Shown piece after piece: positions 46,936 through 55,689 of a DNA stretch of 64,000 nt. Source of the stretch: Sphingomonadales bacterium 12-68-11 (lineage in GTDB: Bacteria > Pseudomonadota > Alphaproteobacteria > Sphingomonadales > Sphingomonadaceae); NCBI GenBank assembly GCA_002279825.1, contig NCCV01000004.1, positions 124,001 through 188,000 on the forward strand. Reading direction: 5' to 3'. Every line of letters begins with the position of its first letter. Position 1 is the stretch's first letter. The position numbers were made by a program, and so were the translations under genes. The notes under the pieces were generated by a model. That model had not been told where the DNA came from, did no database searches, and saw only the letters and a list, made by a program, of their open reading frames with translations.

Positions 46936-47325
46936 TCAGGCCGCGCCGATGCGCTGCAGCTTGCTGTGCAGGGTGGCGGCGTCGAACGGCTTGATCACGA
47001 AGCCGTCGGCGCCCGCGGCAATGCCTTTGCCGATGTTGGCGGCTTCGCGCTCGTTGCTGCAGAACAGCACCTTGGGCTTGTGCCCGCCCGCGAGCAGGCG
47101 CAGCGCGGCGACGAAGTCGAGCCCGCTCATCACCGGCATGTTCCAGTCGAGCAGGATCAGGTCGGGCATCGCCGCGCGGCACAGCACCAGCGCTTCGGCG
47201 CCATTCTCGGCTTCCTCGACCCGGTAACCGAGCGCCTCGACGATCTGGCGCGCGACTTTGCGGATCATCCGCGAATCGTCGACCACCAGGCAGTCGCGCG
47301 CAAGCGGGGCCGGGCCGGCCTCCAC
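46936..47325 (-). CDS. Single-domain CheY-like response regulator
   Basis: 129 aa with CLVVDDSRM (acidic pair), LILLDWNMPVMSG (phospho-Asp) and VIKPF (Lys). A receiver with no output domain, probably in chemotaxis or motility control. The frame stays open upstream through the next gene, so the start is uncertain: the GTG at 47325 is the first accepted start after that gene's stop, while an ATT at 47394 has a GGAG site eight bases before it. Convergent with the decarboxylase gene. Confidence 0.75.
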   Translation of the reverse strand: MEAGPAPLARDCLVVDDSRMIRKVARQIVEALGYRVEEAENGAEALVLCRAAMPDLILLDWNMPVMSGLDFVAALRLLAGGHKPKVLFCSNEREAANIGKGIAAGADGFVIKPFDAATLHSKLQRIGAA

Positions 47326-47381
47326 CGGGGCGCTGGCGGGAGCCTTGGCCGGCGGTGCCGCCGCGGGGCCGGTGCGCTTGA

Positions 47382-47720
47382 TCAGGCCGTGAATGGCTCG
47401 TGCTCCGGCTGGGCCAGTTGGGTCAGCGGACCCGGCAGCTTGGCGCCGACTTCGCCCTCGGTGATCCGCACGTGCAGGTAAGGCACCCAGATGTCGCCGT
47501 ACTCGGCTTTCTGATACCATAGGTCGATGACGTCGTAGGAGGTCCAGAAGCCGTCGGGCTCACGCAGGCGGATGCCTTCGCCGATCCGCGGCACGGTCAC
47601 GAACTTGAGCCGCTCCTGGGTCTGGTGGGTCTCGTTCTGGACTTCGATTTCGATCACGGCGCGCGCCCCTTCAGGGGCGAATTTAAGCCGCAATCCTTGC
47701 CGAAAAGTTCCGCTGTTCAC
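47382..47720 (-). CDS. Small protein upstream of the response regulator, PilZ-like beta fold possible
   Basis: 112 aa, cytoplasmic. It is mainly beta strand by pattern (RLKFVTVPRIGEGIRLRE, YDVIDLWYQKAEYGDIWVPYLHVRI) and may be a small barrel domain; I cannot name a family. The GTG at 47720 is chosen; a TTG three bases earlier is possible. A family PE4 palindrome abuts the start and contributes the bases where the ribosome site would be. Confidence 0.55.
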   Translation of the reverse strand: MNSGTFRQGLRLKFAPEGARAVIEIEVQNETHQTQERLKFVTVPRIGEGIRLREPDGFWTSYDVIDLWYQKAEYGDIWVPYLHVRITEGEVGAKLPGPLTQLAQPEHEPFTA

Positions 47721-47724
47721 CAAT

Positions 47725-47790
47725 TCCGTTCGCCTCGAGCCCAGTCGAGAGGCCGGGCGCGGGGTCTCGACTGCGCTCGACCCGAACGGA
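47725..47790. repeat. Palindromic element PE4, copy 1
   Basis: 66 bases with ends TCCGTTCG and CGAACGGA and inner arms CGCCTCGAG/CTCGAC and GTCTCGAC, CAGTCGAGAG. It lies in the short gap between the small gene and the DUF8021 gene. A second copy lies at 48721-48789. Confidence 0.8.
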
Positions 47791-47810
47791 GCTGGGCAAA
47801 ACGCCCGGTC

Positions 47811-48704
47811 TCAACTCGCGTTGGGGTCGCGCGCCTGGCCCGCCATGCCGCCTTCGTCGTTGGCCTGCGGGCCGGGAATCGCGGTCAGCGTGTGGATCTG
47901 CCGGAACTTGCCGTCGACGTAGCGGAAAGTGTGCGAATCGGGCGAAGTCACGTTGCCGCCGAACCGGCAGAACACGTTGATCACGCCCATCTCCTCGTCG
48001 ACCAGGTAGTCGCGGTGAGTGATGTAAAGCACGCCCAGCGGCATTCCCACCTCGCAGCTCGCGGTCGGGCTGTTCTGGCGGTTGGTATAGGCGCCGCCTT
48101 CCAGCCGCGCGCATGGCACGCCCCACGGGATATCGGTGAACTTGTCGGAGAACCCGTCGAGATAGGCGTTGGCGCCGCGGATCATCTCGGCCGGGCTGGT
48201 GCGCTGGTAAGCGTGGAGCGGCTCCCAGTTCTCCGCCTTGGTGTAGCGCAGGAAGGCGTTGGCGTTGAACAGCCAGTCGCCGGTCTTGGTGACGATGCTG
48301 TCGACGCGGATCACCTTGCCCTGGTGCAAGTAGAGCCGCGTGCCGATGATGTACGGCGTGCCGCCTTCGGTGACGACGATCTCGGTGAAAGTCTTGCAGC
48401 GCTTGTCGTCGTGGAAGCTCAGCGCGTTGGCGACCGGGAGCGCGGTGTTCCACAGGCCCGCGGCGCGGGTCACGTCGGCCATGTTCTGCAGGAACCGCGC
48501 CTTCTCGTCGAGCGGGAGGCCCGCGAGGCTGCCGCGCCGCTGCGCCTCGACATAAGCGGCGGTGGCGGCCTTGAGCTCGGCGCGGGTGCAGGTCGGGCGG
48601 TCCTGCAGCGGCGCGTAAGGGCTCGGCGGCGGACCGGCCTGCTGGGCCAGCGCGGGCGTGGCGGCGCAGGCGAGCAGTGCGCCCAGGATCAGCTTACGGA
48701 TCAT
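47811..48704 (-). CDS. Exported DUF8021 family protein
   Basis: 297 aa with a signal peptide (ends PALAQ). The conserved blocks KRCKTFTEIVVTEGGTPYII, VTKTGDWLFNANAFL, PWGVPCARLEGGAYT and SPDSHTFRYVDGKFRQIHT match a family known mainly from fungi (DUF8021, from memory). Six Cys in the mature protein suggest disulfides and export. A strong GGAGG site fixes the ATG at 48704. Related to the genes at 48811 and 20114. Confidence 0.78.
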   Translation of the reverse strand: MIRKLILGALLACAATPALAQQAGPPPSPYAPLQDRPTCTRAELKAATAAYVEAQRRGSLAGLPLDEKARFLQNMADVTRAAGLWNTALPVANALSFHDDKRCKTFTEIVVTEGGTPYIIGTRLYLHQGKVIRVDSIVTKTGDWLFNANAFLRYTKAENWEPLHAYQRTSPAEMIRGANAYLDGFSDKFTDIPWGVPCARLEGGAYTNRQNSPTASCEVGMPLGVLYITHRDYLVDEEMGVINVFCRFGGNVTSPDSHTFRYVDGKFRQIHTLTAIPGPQANDEGGMAGQARDPNAS

Positions 48705-48720
48705 CGCATTCTCCTCCTTC

Positions 48721-48789
48721 TCCGTTCGCCTCGAGCGAAGTCGAGAGGCGCCAGCGCGGCGGGTCTCGACTTCGCTCGGCACGAACGGA
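48721..48789. repeat. Palindromic element PE4, copy 2
   Basis: 69 bases, ends TCCGTTCG and CGAACGGA, inner arms GAGCGAAGTCGAGAG and GTCTCGACTTCGCTCG. It lies between the two DUF8021-type genes and may act as a hairpin in their shared transcript. Confidence 0.85.
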
Positions 48790-48810
48790 CGTTGTGTTTG
48801 CGGCCTGGCC

Positions 48811-49836
48811 CTACCGTACGTCCTGCGGCTGTTCGCTGCGGCACTGTTCGTACGTGCTCCAGCCGGTGCAGATCCCGTAAGGCCCGCGAATGAAGATCGC
48901 CTCGACCCGGGTGATCTCCTCGCCCTCGATCTTGAACAGCTCGCCGAGCTGCCAGGTCCAGTTGATGTTGCGGTGGTCGAAGAACGCGAACGCGAAGGCG
49001 ATCCCGCGCTCGCGGTCGATCGCCACGAAGCGGCGGTCGCGGATGCCGGTCACCGCGCCGATCAGCGAGTTTTCGAGCTGCTGCTTGCAGCCCTGCACCG
49101 GCTGGCCGTTGCGGTTCAGCATGCCCGGCGCGCCGACCACCAGCACGCCGTTCTCGTAGCGCGTGCAGTCGGCCGAGAACGGGTAGTAATCCTTGCCGGT
49201 GTTCCGCTCGACTGCGTCGAAATAGTAATTGCCGATGCGGACCAGGTCGGCGCGGCTCTGGCGCCGGCTGGCCGGGATCGCCTCGAGGAACTTGGTGTGC
49301 GGCGCGCCCATCGCCTCGACCGCCGCCCCGGTTGCGGGGAAGGGGTTGCTGCTGGCATTGGCAGCGGCGGGGCCAAGCGGCCGCTCGGGCCGGGCGGCGA
49401 TCTGCTCGACTTCGGTGATCTTGCCGCCTTCGATCCGCAGGCGCAGCGCCAAGCCGACCAGTTCGGGCTCGCGCGCCGGCCCGCTGGCCGAGCTCGACGC
49501 CTGTTCGAGTACGGTGCCGAGGAAGGCGACCTGCTGAGTCTCGGTATCGGGCACGTAGAACTTGTACTTGCCGACCCCGCTCGCGGTCGCCCACAGCCCC
49601 TCGTTGCCGAACGGCAGCTCGATGCCGTTCTCGGTGAAGCGCACAGTACTGGCGAACAGCGCGGGATCGACCTTCCCGTCGGCCATCGCCTGGAGGTACT
49701 TGTCGACATAGCCTTCGAGGCAGGCGCGCTGGCACGGCTGCGGCTGGGCGGGGGCCTGTGCCAGCAAGGGAGCAGCCGCGAACGCGGCGACCACCAGCGC
49801 GAGCGCCGCCGAGGCGCGGCGGAACGACGTGACCAT
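48811..49836 (-). CDS. Exported DUF8021-like protein, paralogue of the 20.1 kb gene
   Basis: 341 aa. A signal peptide ends about residue 24 (LLAQA), followed by CQRACLEGYVDKYLQAMADG, then ADCTRYENG and RVEAIFIRGPYGICTGW near the C-terminus. The pattern CxRACL and the C-terminal Cys match the gene at 20114-21097. The ATG at 49836 has an upstream GGGAGAGGGAAG site. It is the first gene of this leftward group; a 21-base tandem repeat array lies upstream. Confidence 0.7.
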   Translation of the reverse strand: MVTSFRRASAALALVVAAFAAAPLLAQAPAQPQPCQRACLEGYVDKYLQAMADGKVDPALFASTVRFTENGIELPFGNEGLWATASGVGKYKFYVPDTETQQVAFLGTVLEQASSSASGPAREPELVGLALRLRIEGGKITEVEQIAARPERPLGPAAANASSNPFPATGAAVEAMGAPHTKFLEAIPASRRQSRADLVRIGNYYFDAVERNTGKDYYPFSADCTRYENGVLVVGAPGMLNRNGQPVQGCKQQLENSLIGAVTGIRDRRFVAIDRERGIAFAFAFFDHRNINWTWQLGELFKIEGEEITRVEAIFIRGPYGICTGWSTYEQCRSEQPQDVR

Positions 49837-49969
49837 GAGCTTCCCTCTCCCCGTTTTTCTTTGCGCCGAATAGACCATCATCGGCCGGGCTTCGCCAGTG
49901 CTTTCGGCGCGGAATCGGCGGGGGTGTTGACACCTGTGACGGTGTCCAGGGCAAAAGTACGCCGGTTCC

Positions 49970-50084
49970 GTCACCTTTCCGGCCGAAAGCGTCACCTTGC
50001 CGCCGGAAAGTGTCGCCTTGGGCGCCCGAACCGTCACCTTGCGCCGCCCGAAGTGTCGCCTTGCGCGGGCGAACCCGTCGCCTT
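49970..50084. repeat. Tandem array of 21-22 base units
   Basis: Six copies of GTC(A/G)CCTT begin at 49970, 49991, 50012, 50033, 50055 and 50077, spaced 21, 21, 21, 22 and 22 bases. Each unit also has a CCGAA-type core. The last three units run into the 3' end of the helix-turn-helix gene at 50034-50330. In one minus-strand frame the first units would spell a repeating KVT pattern, but no ribosome start fits. No CRISPR features (spacers unlike each other) are present. Confidence 0.8.
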
Positions 50085-50330
50085 GCCCGCTCGCCCGCTG
50101 AGGCGCCGAGCCCGCCCCAGCGCCTGCGCGCGCGGCCATGCCTCGGCGACCACCGAAACGCGATCCCTGAGGCGATAGGCCGACTGCCGCGTCATCCCCA
50201 CACTGCGCGCCGCCGCGGCGACTTTGCCGTGCTCGGCAAGCGCATCGAGGAAGGCGTGAGCCTTGCGCGGGGTCCAGCGGTATTCGGCGGTGGGGCGCGG
50301 TGGGCGTGTGAAGGGAGGGGTGGGCGGCAT
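50034..50330 (-). CDS. Short helix-turn-helix protein with repeat-derived tail
   Basis: 98 aa. Residues about 18-57 (YRWTPRKAHAFLDALAEHGK, then AAAARSVGMTRQSAYRLRDR) form a helix-turn-helix of a type common in sphingomonad hypothetical proteins. The usual longer body is missing; after about residue 60 the sequence turns into Arg/Gly/Ala-rich text that comes from the tandem repeat array. Probably a truncated gene or a small regulator. Confidence 0.5.
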   Translation of the reverse strand: MPPTPPFTRPPRPTAEYRWTPRKAHAFLDALAEHGKVAAAARSVGMTRQSAYRLRDRVSVVAEAWPRAQALGRARRLSGRAGKATGSPAQGDTSGGAR

Positions 50331-50406
50331 CCGGGAGGATGGAGCAGATTGGGGGCGTGTAGGAAAATGGGTTTATGAACGCGCGAGGGTGCCGCGTGAT
50401 ATGCGC

Positions 50407-51726
50407 TCATAACTTTGCTGGTCTGCTATGGCGGCCCTCTTTGTGCTCCATATATCTGGGTGTCGCCGAAATTCCGGCATGACTGGCTTCTGAGTGCTCA
50501 CGGATCGAAGAGCGAGCTTTATCATACAGTTCGCCAAGTCGCTCCACGTTGAGCATATCTTGCGCTATATTTCGAAAAATTCTGGAGAATGATCTATTTT
50601 TGTACGATCGAAAAAGCTGATCGAGTTTCAATCCTAAGTCAATTCCGACACCGGATACTCCGAAAGATATGGAGAACTGCAGGCCATTTTTCGTCGAAAC
50701 TGCGTATTTTTTCATGAGATTGGCGCAGGATTGGTCGAGATATTTAAGAATTTCATTCAACTCTCGAGTTTTTCTGAGCGAAGAAAGATGATCAAGGTTA
50801 TGAAAAATAACCCTAGATTCTTGAAATTCTTTTGAATTGGACGTGAAGAAAGGTAGGCGTATCGCGAACTTTGAGTACCCGCTTGGATCAAGAATGGCGG
50901 TCATCGCGTCTTGCGATTTCTTCTTTAGAGATTCGAGCAGGCCATGCACTTGGGATGGATAGGCCAATCGGCAGCAGCTCTCGCAGAAAGCATCGCGAAG
51001 GGGCGTCAGATAAACGTCTGCTCCTTCGGCGCTCGCGACCGCATTGTAAAAATATGATCGTTCGGCAGCCCATCCATAGCCAAAGATCATGCGCTCGAAT
51101 GCACTCTTTCCATCAACTCCTGAATACTGCGGATTGCCGGACGCTAATGCGCGGACGAAGTCTTTCGTGTCCTTGATATCTGGGCGCGCCGTAACGCTAA
51201 AACTTGGCTCTGAATCCTCGCGAGTTTCAGCGAGCTTGCGATCAGAAATTTCGTGACGAAAAGTGCTATCGATCGATCTCTCGTAGCCTGCAGATTTTGC
51301 GTCTTCGACCAAGTAGGACAGCGTTAGATACTCGCTTGAGACAAACACGTCCCACCGAAGCTGTGGATCAATACGAAGCGCTTCAAAGAAACTTACCACA
51401 TCCCCAGCAGGTTTTGCGCCATCAAACGAAAAGGTCATTTCCCGCGCAAAACTTGCCGCTTCTTTCGAGAGAGAAGAGTACACTGACGGATCGAGCTTAG
51501 CGAAGTCAACAAAATCGAAGGTCTTCAATCTCCTGGAGCGGTACTCGTCCTTGTAATCATCTACTCCGACAATTCGATCACTAAACAGTATCGCCGTGAC
51601 CAATTTTTCCAAGCAGAGGATATCATTATCAACATAGTTTAGGTTGCGTGTTTGACTGATTCCGGTGATGCGCTCCACACCGCTTAGGGTCGCGTTGTCG
51701 ATCAGGATGCGGCGGTTAGTGCTCAT
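50407..51726 (-). CDS. Unknown 439-aa protein in an AT-rich island
   Basis: 439 aa, no signal peptide. It starts ILIDNATLSG and has a repeated pattern of short helices with many acidic and aromatic residues; FSDRIVGVDDYKDEYRSRR and a C-terminal SISFGVSGVGIDLGLKL stand out. I do not recognise the family. The ATG overlaps the stop of the preceding gene on the same strand (51723-51726), making a two-gene unit. Base composition is clearly poorer in G+C than the window, suggesting transfer. Confidence 0.65.
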   Translation of the reverse strand: MSTNRRILIDNATLSGVERITGISQTRNLNYVDNDILCLEKLVTAILFSDRIVGVDDYKDEYRSRRLKTFDFVDFAKLDPSVYSSLSKEAASFAREMTFSFDGAKPAGDVVSFFEALRIDPQLRWDVFVSSEYLTLSYLVEDAKSAGYERSIDSTFRHEISDRKLAETREDSEPSFSVTARPDIKDTKDFVRALASGNPQYSGVDGKSAFERMIFGYGWAAERSYFYNAVASAEGADVYLTPLRDAFCESCCRLAYPSQVHGLLESLKKKSQDAMTAILDPSGYSKFAIRLPFFTSNSKEFQESRVIFHNLDHLSSLRKTRELNEILKYLDQSCANLMKKYAVSTKNGLQFSISFGVSGVGIDLGLKLDQLFRSYKNRSFSRIFRNIAQDMLNVERLGELYDKARSSIREHSEASHAGISATPRYMEHKEGRHSRPAKL

Positions 51727-52328
51727 GAGAATCTCAAATACGAATATGTAAACTCATACAATTTCTCAGAAAACTCGATAATCTCTGGAAGCATTCTGAC
51801 GCTAAGAACGAATGTAAGCATGGCCCCAATGCCGCCAATGGTTCGCCGAGCTATCCGGAACGAAGCCTTCATGTGCTCTGCCTTTTGACGCGCTTGACCT
51901 GCGTTTCTCCTGATGTCTCCAGACAGCGCTTCTGCCTGCTCTGAGCGTGCCACGGCAATCTTGCGTTGAGAGGTTCCTACACAGTTCCACTCTGAAGGCC
52001 GCCAATGATAGGGATCATTCCCCGGCAGGCAAAACAGGTTTGGCTCAACTGTTTTGAGCGCTCTAAAGCATGCCATCAGGAGCGATCCGGAGAATGACAA
52101 GGCGAGGGCCGCGAGAACATAGTCAGGATTTTGCTTCGACATCAAAGCGACGCTGGTGCCAAGCGAGGCCGTGATCGCAGCGACAAGCAGTCCGCCCCAA
52201 GCCAGAGCACGGGCGTCTGCAGCACTCGCGACTTGGAGCTGGGCGTCTAGACGCCTCTCGCCCTCTCTAATTGCCTCTAATTGCAATTCGGTAGGAAGAG
52301 TGGAAAAGTCGTCAAATGAATTGCTCAT
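51723..52328 (-). CDS. Unknown 201-aa protein with membrane helices, partner of the 439-aa gene
   Basis: 201 aa. A hydrophilic start is followed by two close hydrophobic segments (about 44-85, with GGLLVAAITASLGTSVALM) and a third near 164-185 (IGAMLTFVLSVRMLPEI); the middle has a charged helical region with many Arg. Small membrane proteins in two-gene units with a cytoplasmic partner occur in some phage-defence systems (SLATT-like), which is only a suggestion. AT-rich like its neighbour. First gene of the pair. Confidence 0.65.
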   Translation of the reverse strand: MSNSFDDFSTLPTELQLEAIREGERRLDAQLQVASAADARALAWGGLLVAAITASLGTSVALMSKQNPDYVLAALALSFSGSLLMACFRALKTVEPNLFCLPGNDPYHWRPSEWNCVGTSQRKIAVARSEQAEALSGDIRRNAGQARQKAEHMKASFRIARRTIGGIGAMLTFVLSVRMLPEIIEFSEKLYEFTYSYLRFS

Positions 52329-52355
52329 CGTCTGATTATGCGTTTATTTAGTTCT

Positions 52356-52481
52356 ATGGCCAAGCCACCTCCAACAGAATACCGCAAGAATGACGGCGGT
52401 GCGGTAGTGCCGCCGCCCTCTCCACCGCCGGCCCCGCCGCCGCCACCTCCATCGCCGCCGCCCTCACCGAAAAGGGGCTAG
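52356..52481 (+). CDS. Possible 41-aa proline-rich peptide
   Basis: A short frame beginning MAKPPPTEYRKND and becoming a Pro/Ser run, ending in KRG and TAG. It faces the AT-rich gene pair with only 27 bases between their starts. Such Pro-rich frames can arise in GC-rich DNA by chance, so this is a tentative call. Confidence 0.28.
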   Translation: MAKPPPTEYRKNDGGAVVPPPSPPPAPPPPPPSPPPSPKRG

Positions 52482-52550
52482 CAAATAGGGGTACTTGAAG
52501 CCTCTTAGTTTGCGGTCGGTCCTGCCAGCAGTCCTCCCACGCTCTATCGG

Positions 52551-52820
52551 TCAGCCCCCAAGCTCCTCCCGGCTGACCGTCACGCTGGCCTGGATGCCCA
52601 AAGGCCGGATCGGCATGACCGGCGGGTCGGCCACGACCAGCTTGACCCACAGGGCGTCGCTGCTCTGGAACCGCGACGTCTCGTTCGCGCTGCGCAGGGC
52701 GTCGAGGCTGGCCTGTTCCTTGCCGGAGGCCGCGTTGGCGAAGCCCGGCAGTTCGAAGACGACCCACGTGCCCTGGTTCACCAGAGTGATTCCGTCGATG
52801 CAATTTAATGTAATTTTCAC
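52551..52820 (-). pseudogene. C-terminal remnant of a third G8-domain gene
   Basis: Translated on the minus strand, 89 residues (WVVFELPGFANAASGKEQAS, LWVKLVVADPPVMPIRP) align by eye with the last ~85 residues of the two large G8 proteins at 52922-55627 and 58044-60776 (compare WVIFELPGFTHAASG and WVMFELPGFASAASG). The large N-terminal part is missing; upstream is the start of the first large gene, on the other strand. A broken copy is the simplest reading. Confidence 0.8.
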
Positions 52821-52921
52821 GCGTGCCGCCCGCCGATACTCTTGGAAAAGCGGCGCCGCCGATGCAGACTGCTGGCAACGATAATACTGCGGGCATCGAT
52901 CCGCGTGAGGGGATGACGATC

Positions 52922-55627
52922 ATGCGCCAGTCCTGGCTTTATTCCGGCCTGCTTTCCGTACCGCTGCTGGTTGCCACCGGTGGAATCGCTGTCGCTCAGG
53001 AGCACGCCCACGGCGACCCGGCGGCAGACGCTGCGGTGCAGACGCCGGCTGCGGCGATGCGCAAGGTGCGCTGGTCCGATGCCTCGGCCTGGCCGAACGG
53101 GCGCGTGCCCGCGGCGGGCGACGCAGTCACTATCGCGCGCGATCTCGACATGGTGCTCGACGTGACGCCCCCGGCGCTGCGCAGCCTGACGGTCGACGGC
53201 AAGCTGACCTTCTCGAACGAGCGCGATCTCGCGCTGGTCACCGAGTGGATCTATTTACGCGGCGGCGAGCTGCAGATCGGCACCGAGGCCAAGCCGCACA
53301 CCCGCCAGGCCTCGATCACGCTGACCGACACGGTCAAGGGCGAGAACATCAACACCATGGGCGACCGCGGCATCATGCTGATGCGCGGTACGCTCAGCCT
53401 GCACGGCGACCGCGAGCATAGCTGGACCAAGCTCGCCAGGACGGCCGAGAAGGGCAGCAGCCGCATCGAAGTGCTCAACGCCGCCGGCTGGCGCGTGGGC
53501 GACGAGATCGTGCTCGCCTCGACCGACTTCGACCCCCGTCAGGCCGAGCGACGCAGAGTATCCGCCATTTCGGCCAATACGCTGACCCTCGACAGGCCGC
53601 TGGAGTACATGCACTTCGGCGAGATCACCTTCGGGGTCGACCAGCGCGGCGAGGTCGGCCTGCTGTCGCGCAACATCCGCATCCAGGCGTCCGAGGATTC
53701 GGAGAACACTTATTTCGGCGGCCACATCATGGCGATGGCGGGCTCCAAGATGCAGGTCTCGGGGGTCGAGCTTTCCCGCATGGGGCAGCACCTGACGCTC
53801 GCCCGCTACCCGATCCACTGGCACGTCAACGGCGACGCGGCCGGGCAGTACATTAAGAACGCCTCGATTCACGACACCTACAGCCGCTGTGTGACGGTGC
53901 ATGGGACCGACAACCTGCTGGTCCAGAACAACGTGACGTTCAACACCGTGGGCCACTGCTTCTTCATCGAAGACGGCATCGAGCAGGGTAACCGCTTCAT
54001 CCGGAACCTGGCCATCCAGACCAAGTGCCATCCGACGAAGCCCTGCATGCCCGTGAACATCGCCCCCAATGGCGAGATCGATCATGAATATGCCAATCGC
54101 GCAGCTTACAATCGCGCCAGTTTCTCCGGCAAGGACACCCTGCTGCCTTCGGATAATACGGTTTCGTCGTTCTGGATCACCAACCCTAACAACAGCTACA
54201 TCGACAATGTGGCGGCCGGCTCCGAACAGGCCGGTTTCTGGCTTTCTCTGCCGGAACACCCCAATGGCGTCTTCCTCGGCACCGAGGCGAGCCTCAAGAC
54301 CTGGCCGCGCCGGACGCTGCTCCGCGAGTTCAGGGGCAACGTTGCCCACTCGAACTACGACGGGTTCATGTTCGACCGCAACATCGCCGAGGACAACACC
54401 TACGCTCTGGCCGGCAATACATACCTGCCGTTGGTTGACCCGACCGACCCGAGGAGCGAGGCGCTGGTTACCAATTTCGACGACCTCGTCGCCTACAAGA
54501 ACCGCAATCAAGGTATATGGGGCCGCGGCGAACTTCTCCTGTTCCGCAACCTGAAGGCCGCTGACAACGCCATCGGCGTGACGATATCGTCGGGTTCTTT
54601 CGGCACCGAGACCTTTACCTCGCGGGTGACCGATTCCCTGTTCGTGGGCGAGACCGCCAATGTCGGCAATCCGCGGACGCCGGAAGAAGTCGCTTACGGC
54701 CGTAGCCTGCCCAAGCCCCGGATTCCGGACTATCCCATCCGCGCCTACGAATATTACGACTATCGCAACGAGGTGCAGGACACGACGTTCGTCAACTACC
54801 AGGACAATGACCTGCGCAAGACGGGGGCCCTGTCCTGGCTCATGTACAACAGCTCGGGCGTGACCACCGCCAGCACCATCAAGACCGCGACATACATCAA
54901 CGCCAAGCCGGTTTATTTCCCGGAGATCGACCCGCGGTTCGACAACGACAACCGGGGCGGCGGGTCCTGGAAGACCCTGTCGATCCTCGATCTGGACGGC
55001 ACCACTTCCGGCATCCCAATGTCTCACATCAATCTCCATGATGGCGAGAACAACAGCGTCGTCACCGACGACACCTGCGTGATCAAGCCGGATTGGAACG
55101 CTTCCGTCTGCAAGGGCGATGTCGGGCGCTTGTCTTTCGCACCGCAGCGCGGGGGCTTCACGCTCGGACGTCCCGGCACGCGCCCACCCGGCGCACCTTC
55201 CCTCCTGGCCAATATCGCCAACCCGCCGCCGCCTCAGCCACCGATCACGCTGGTCCGTAACGGCACGGAATTCAAAGTCGCCGGCAGCGCCAGCAACGTG
55301 CGCGCCGGCACCGAGATCCAGGTGGTGACCGAAAGGCCGGAGATCGGTCTCAGCGTAGCCGAAATGGACCAGGGGTCATGGGTCATCTTCGAACTGCCTG
55401 GTTTCACCCATGCAGCCTCCGGAACGGAAAGGAACAGCCTCGCCGCTCTGCGGCAGTCGAACGAGACTTCCTATTTCCGGGACGGCAACAAGCTGTGGGT
55501 CAAACTGGTCGTGGCCGATCCTCCCAAGATGCCGGTTCGCCCCTCGGACATGCAAGCCACTATGGTGGTGAGCAGGGCCGCCTCTGGTCCCCAAGTCGCG
55601 GCGGCCACGCCGAGCGCTAACAGGTAG
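52922..55627 (+). CDS. Large exported G8-domain/CEMIP-like beta-helix protein 1
   Basis: 901 aa. A signal peptide (ends GIAVAQE) leads to an N-terminal G8-like region (WSDASAWPNGRVPAAGD, SLTVDGKLTF), then a right-handed beta-helix with YPIHWHVNGDAAGQYIKNAS, HDTYSRCVTVHGTDN and GHCFFIEDGIEQGN. The same order appears in animal CEMIP/TMEM2, which cleave or bind hyaluronan. Bacterial members are uncharacterised as far as I know. Possible polysaccharide lyase or hydrolase; the substrate is unknown. ATG at 52922 chosen because GAGGGG lies ten bases upstream. Confidence 0.75.
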   Translation: MRQSWLYSGLLSVPLLVATGGIAVAQEHAHGDPAADAAVQTPAAAMRKVRWSDASAWPNGRVPAAGDAVTIARDLDMVLDVTPPALRSLTVDGKLTFSNERDLALVTEWIYLRGGELQIGTEAKPHTRQASITLTDTVKGENINTMGDRGIMLMRGTLSLHGDREHSWTKLARTAEKGSSRIEVLNAAGWRVGDEIVLASTDFDPRQAERRRVSAISANTLTLDRPLEYMHFGEITFGVDQRGEVGLLSRNIRIQASEDSENTYFGGHIMAMAGSKMQVSGVELSRMGQHLTLARYPIHWHVNGDAAGQYIKNASIHDTYSRCVTVHGTDNLLVQNNVTFNTVGHCFFIEDGIEQGNRFIRNLAIQTKCHPTKPCMPVNIAPNGEIDHEYANRAAYNRASFSGKDTLLPSDNTVSSFWITNPNNSYIDNVAAGSEQAGFWLSLPEHPNGVFLGTEASLKTWPRRTLLREFRGNVAHSNYDGFMFDRNIAEDNTYALAGNTYLPLVDPTDPRSEALVTNFDDLVAYKNRNQGIWGRGELLLFRNLKAADNAIGVTISSGSFGTETFTSRVTDSLFVGETANVGNPRTPEEVAYGRSLPKPRIPDYPIRAYEYYDYRNEVQDTTFVNYQDNDLRKTGALSWLMYNSSGVTTASTIKTATYINAKPVYFPEIDPRFDNDNRGGGSWKTLSILDLDGTTSGIPMSHINLHDGENNSVVTDDTCVIKPDWNASVCKGDVGRLSFAPQRGGFTLGRPGTRPPGAPSLLANIANPPPPQPPITLVRNGTEFKVAGSASNVRAGTEIQVVTERPEIGLSVAEMDQGSWVIFELPGFTHAASGTERNSLAALRQSNETSYFRDGNKLWVKLVVADPPKMPVRPSDMQATMVVSRAASGPQVAAATPSANR

Positions 55628-55689
55628 CCGGCACGCGCTTCCCTTGCGGCGGTCGGGCCTAGCTGGCGCGGCCGCCGCGGGGATCGCTC

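Noticed and set aside
49970..50084. CRISPR array
   Set aside because: The units abut at 21-22 bases without unique spacers of 30 or more bases, and no cas genes are nearby.
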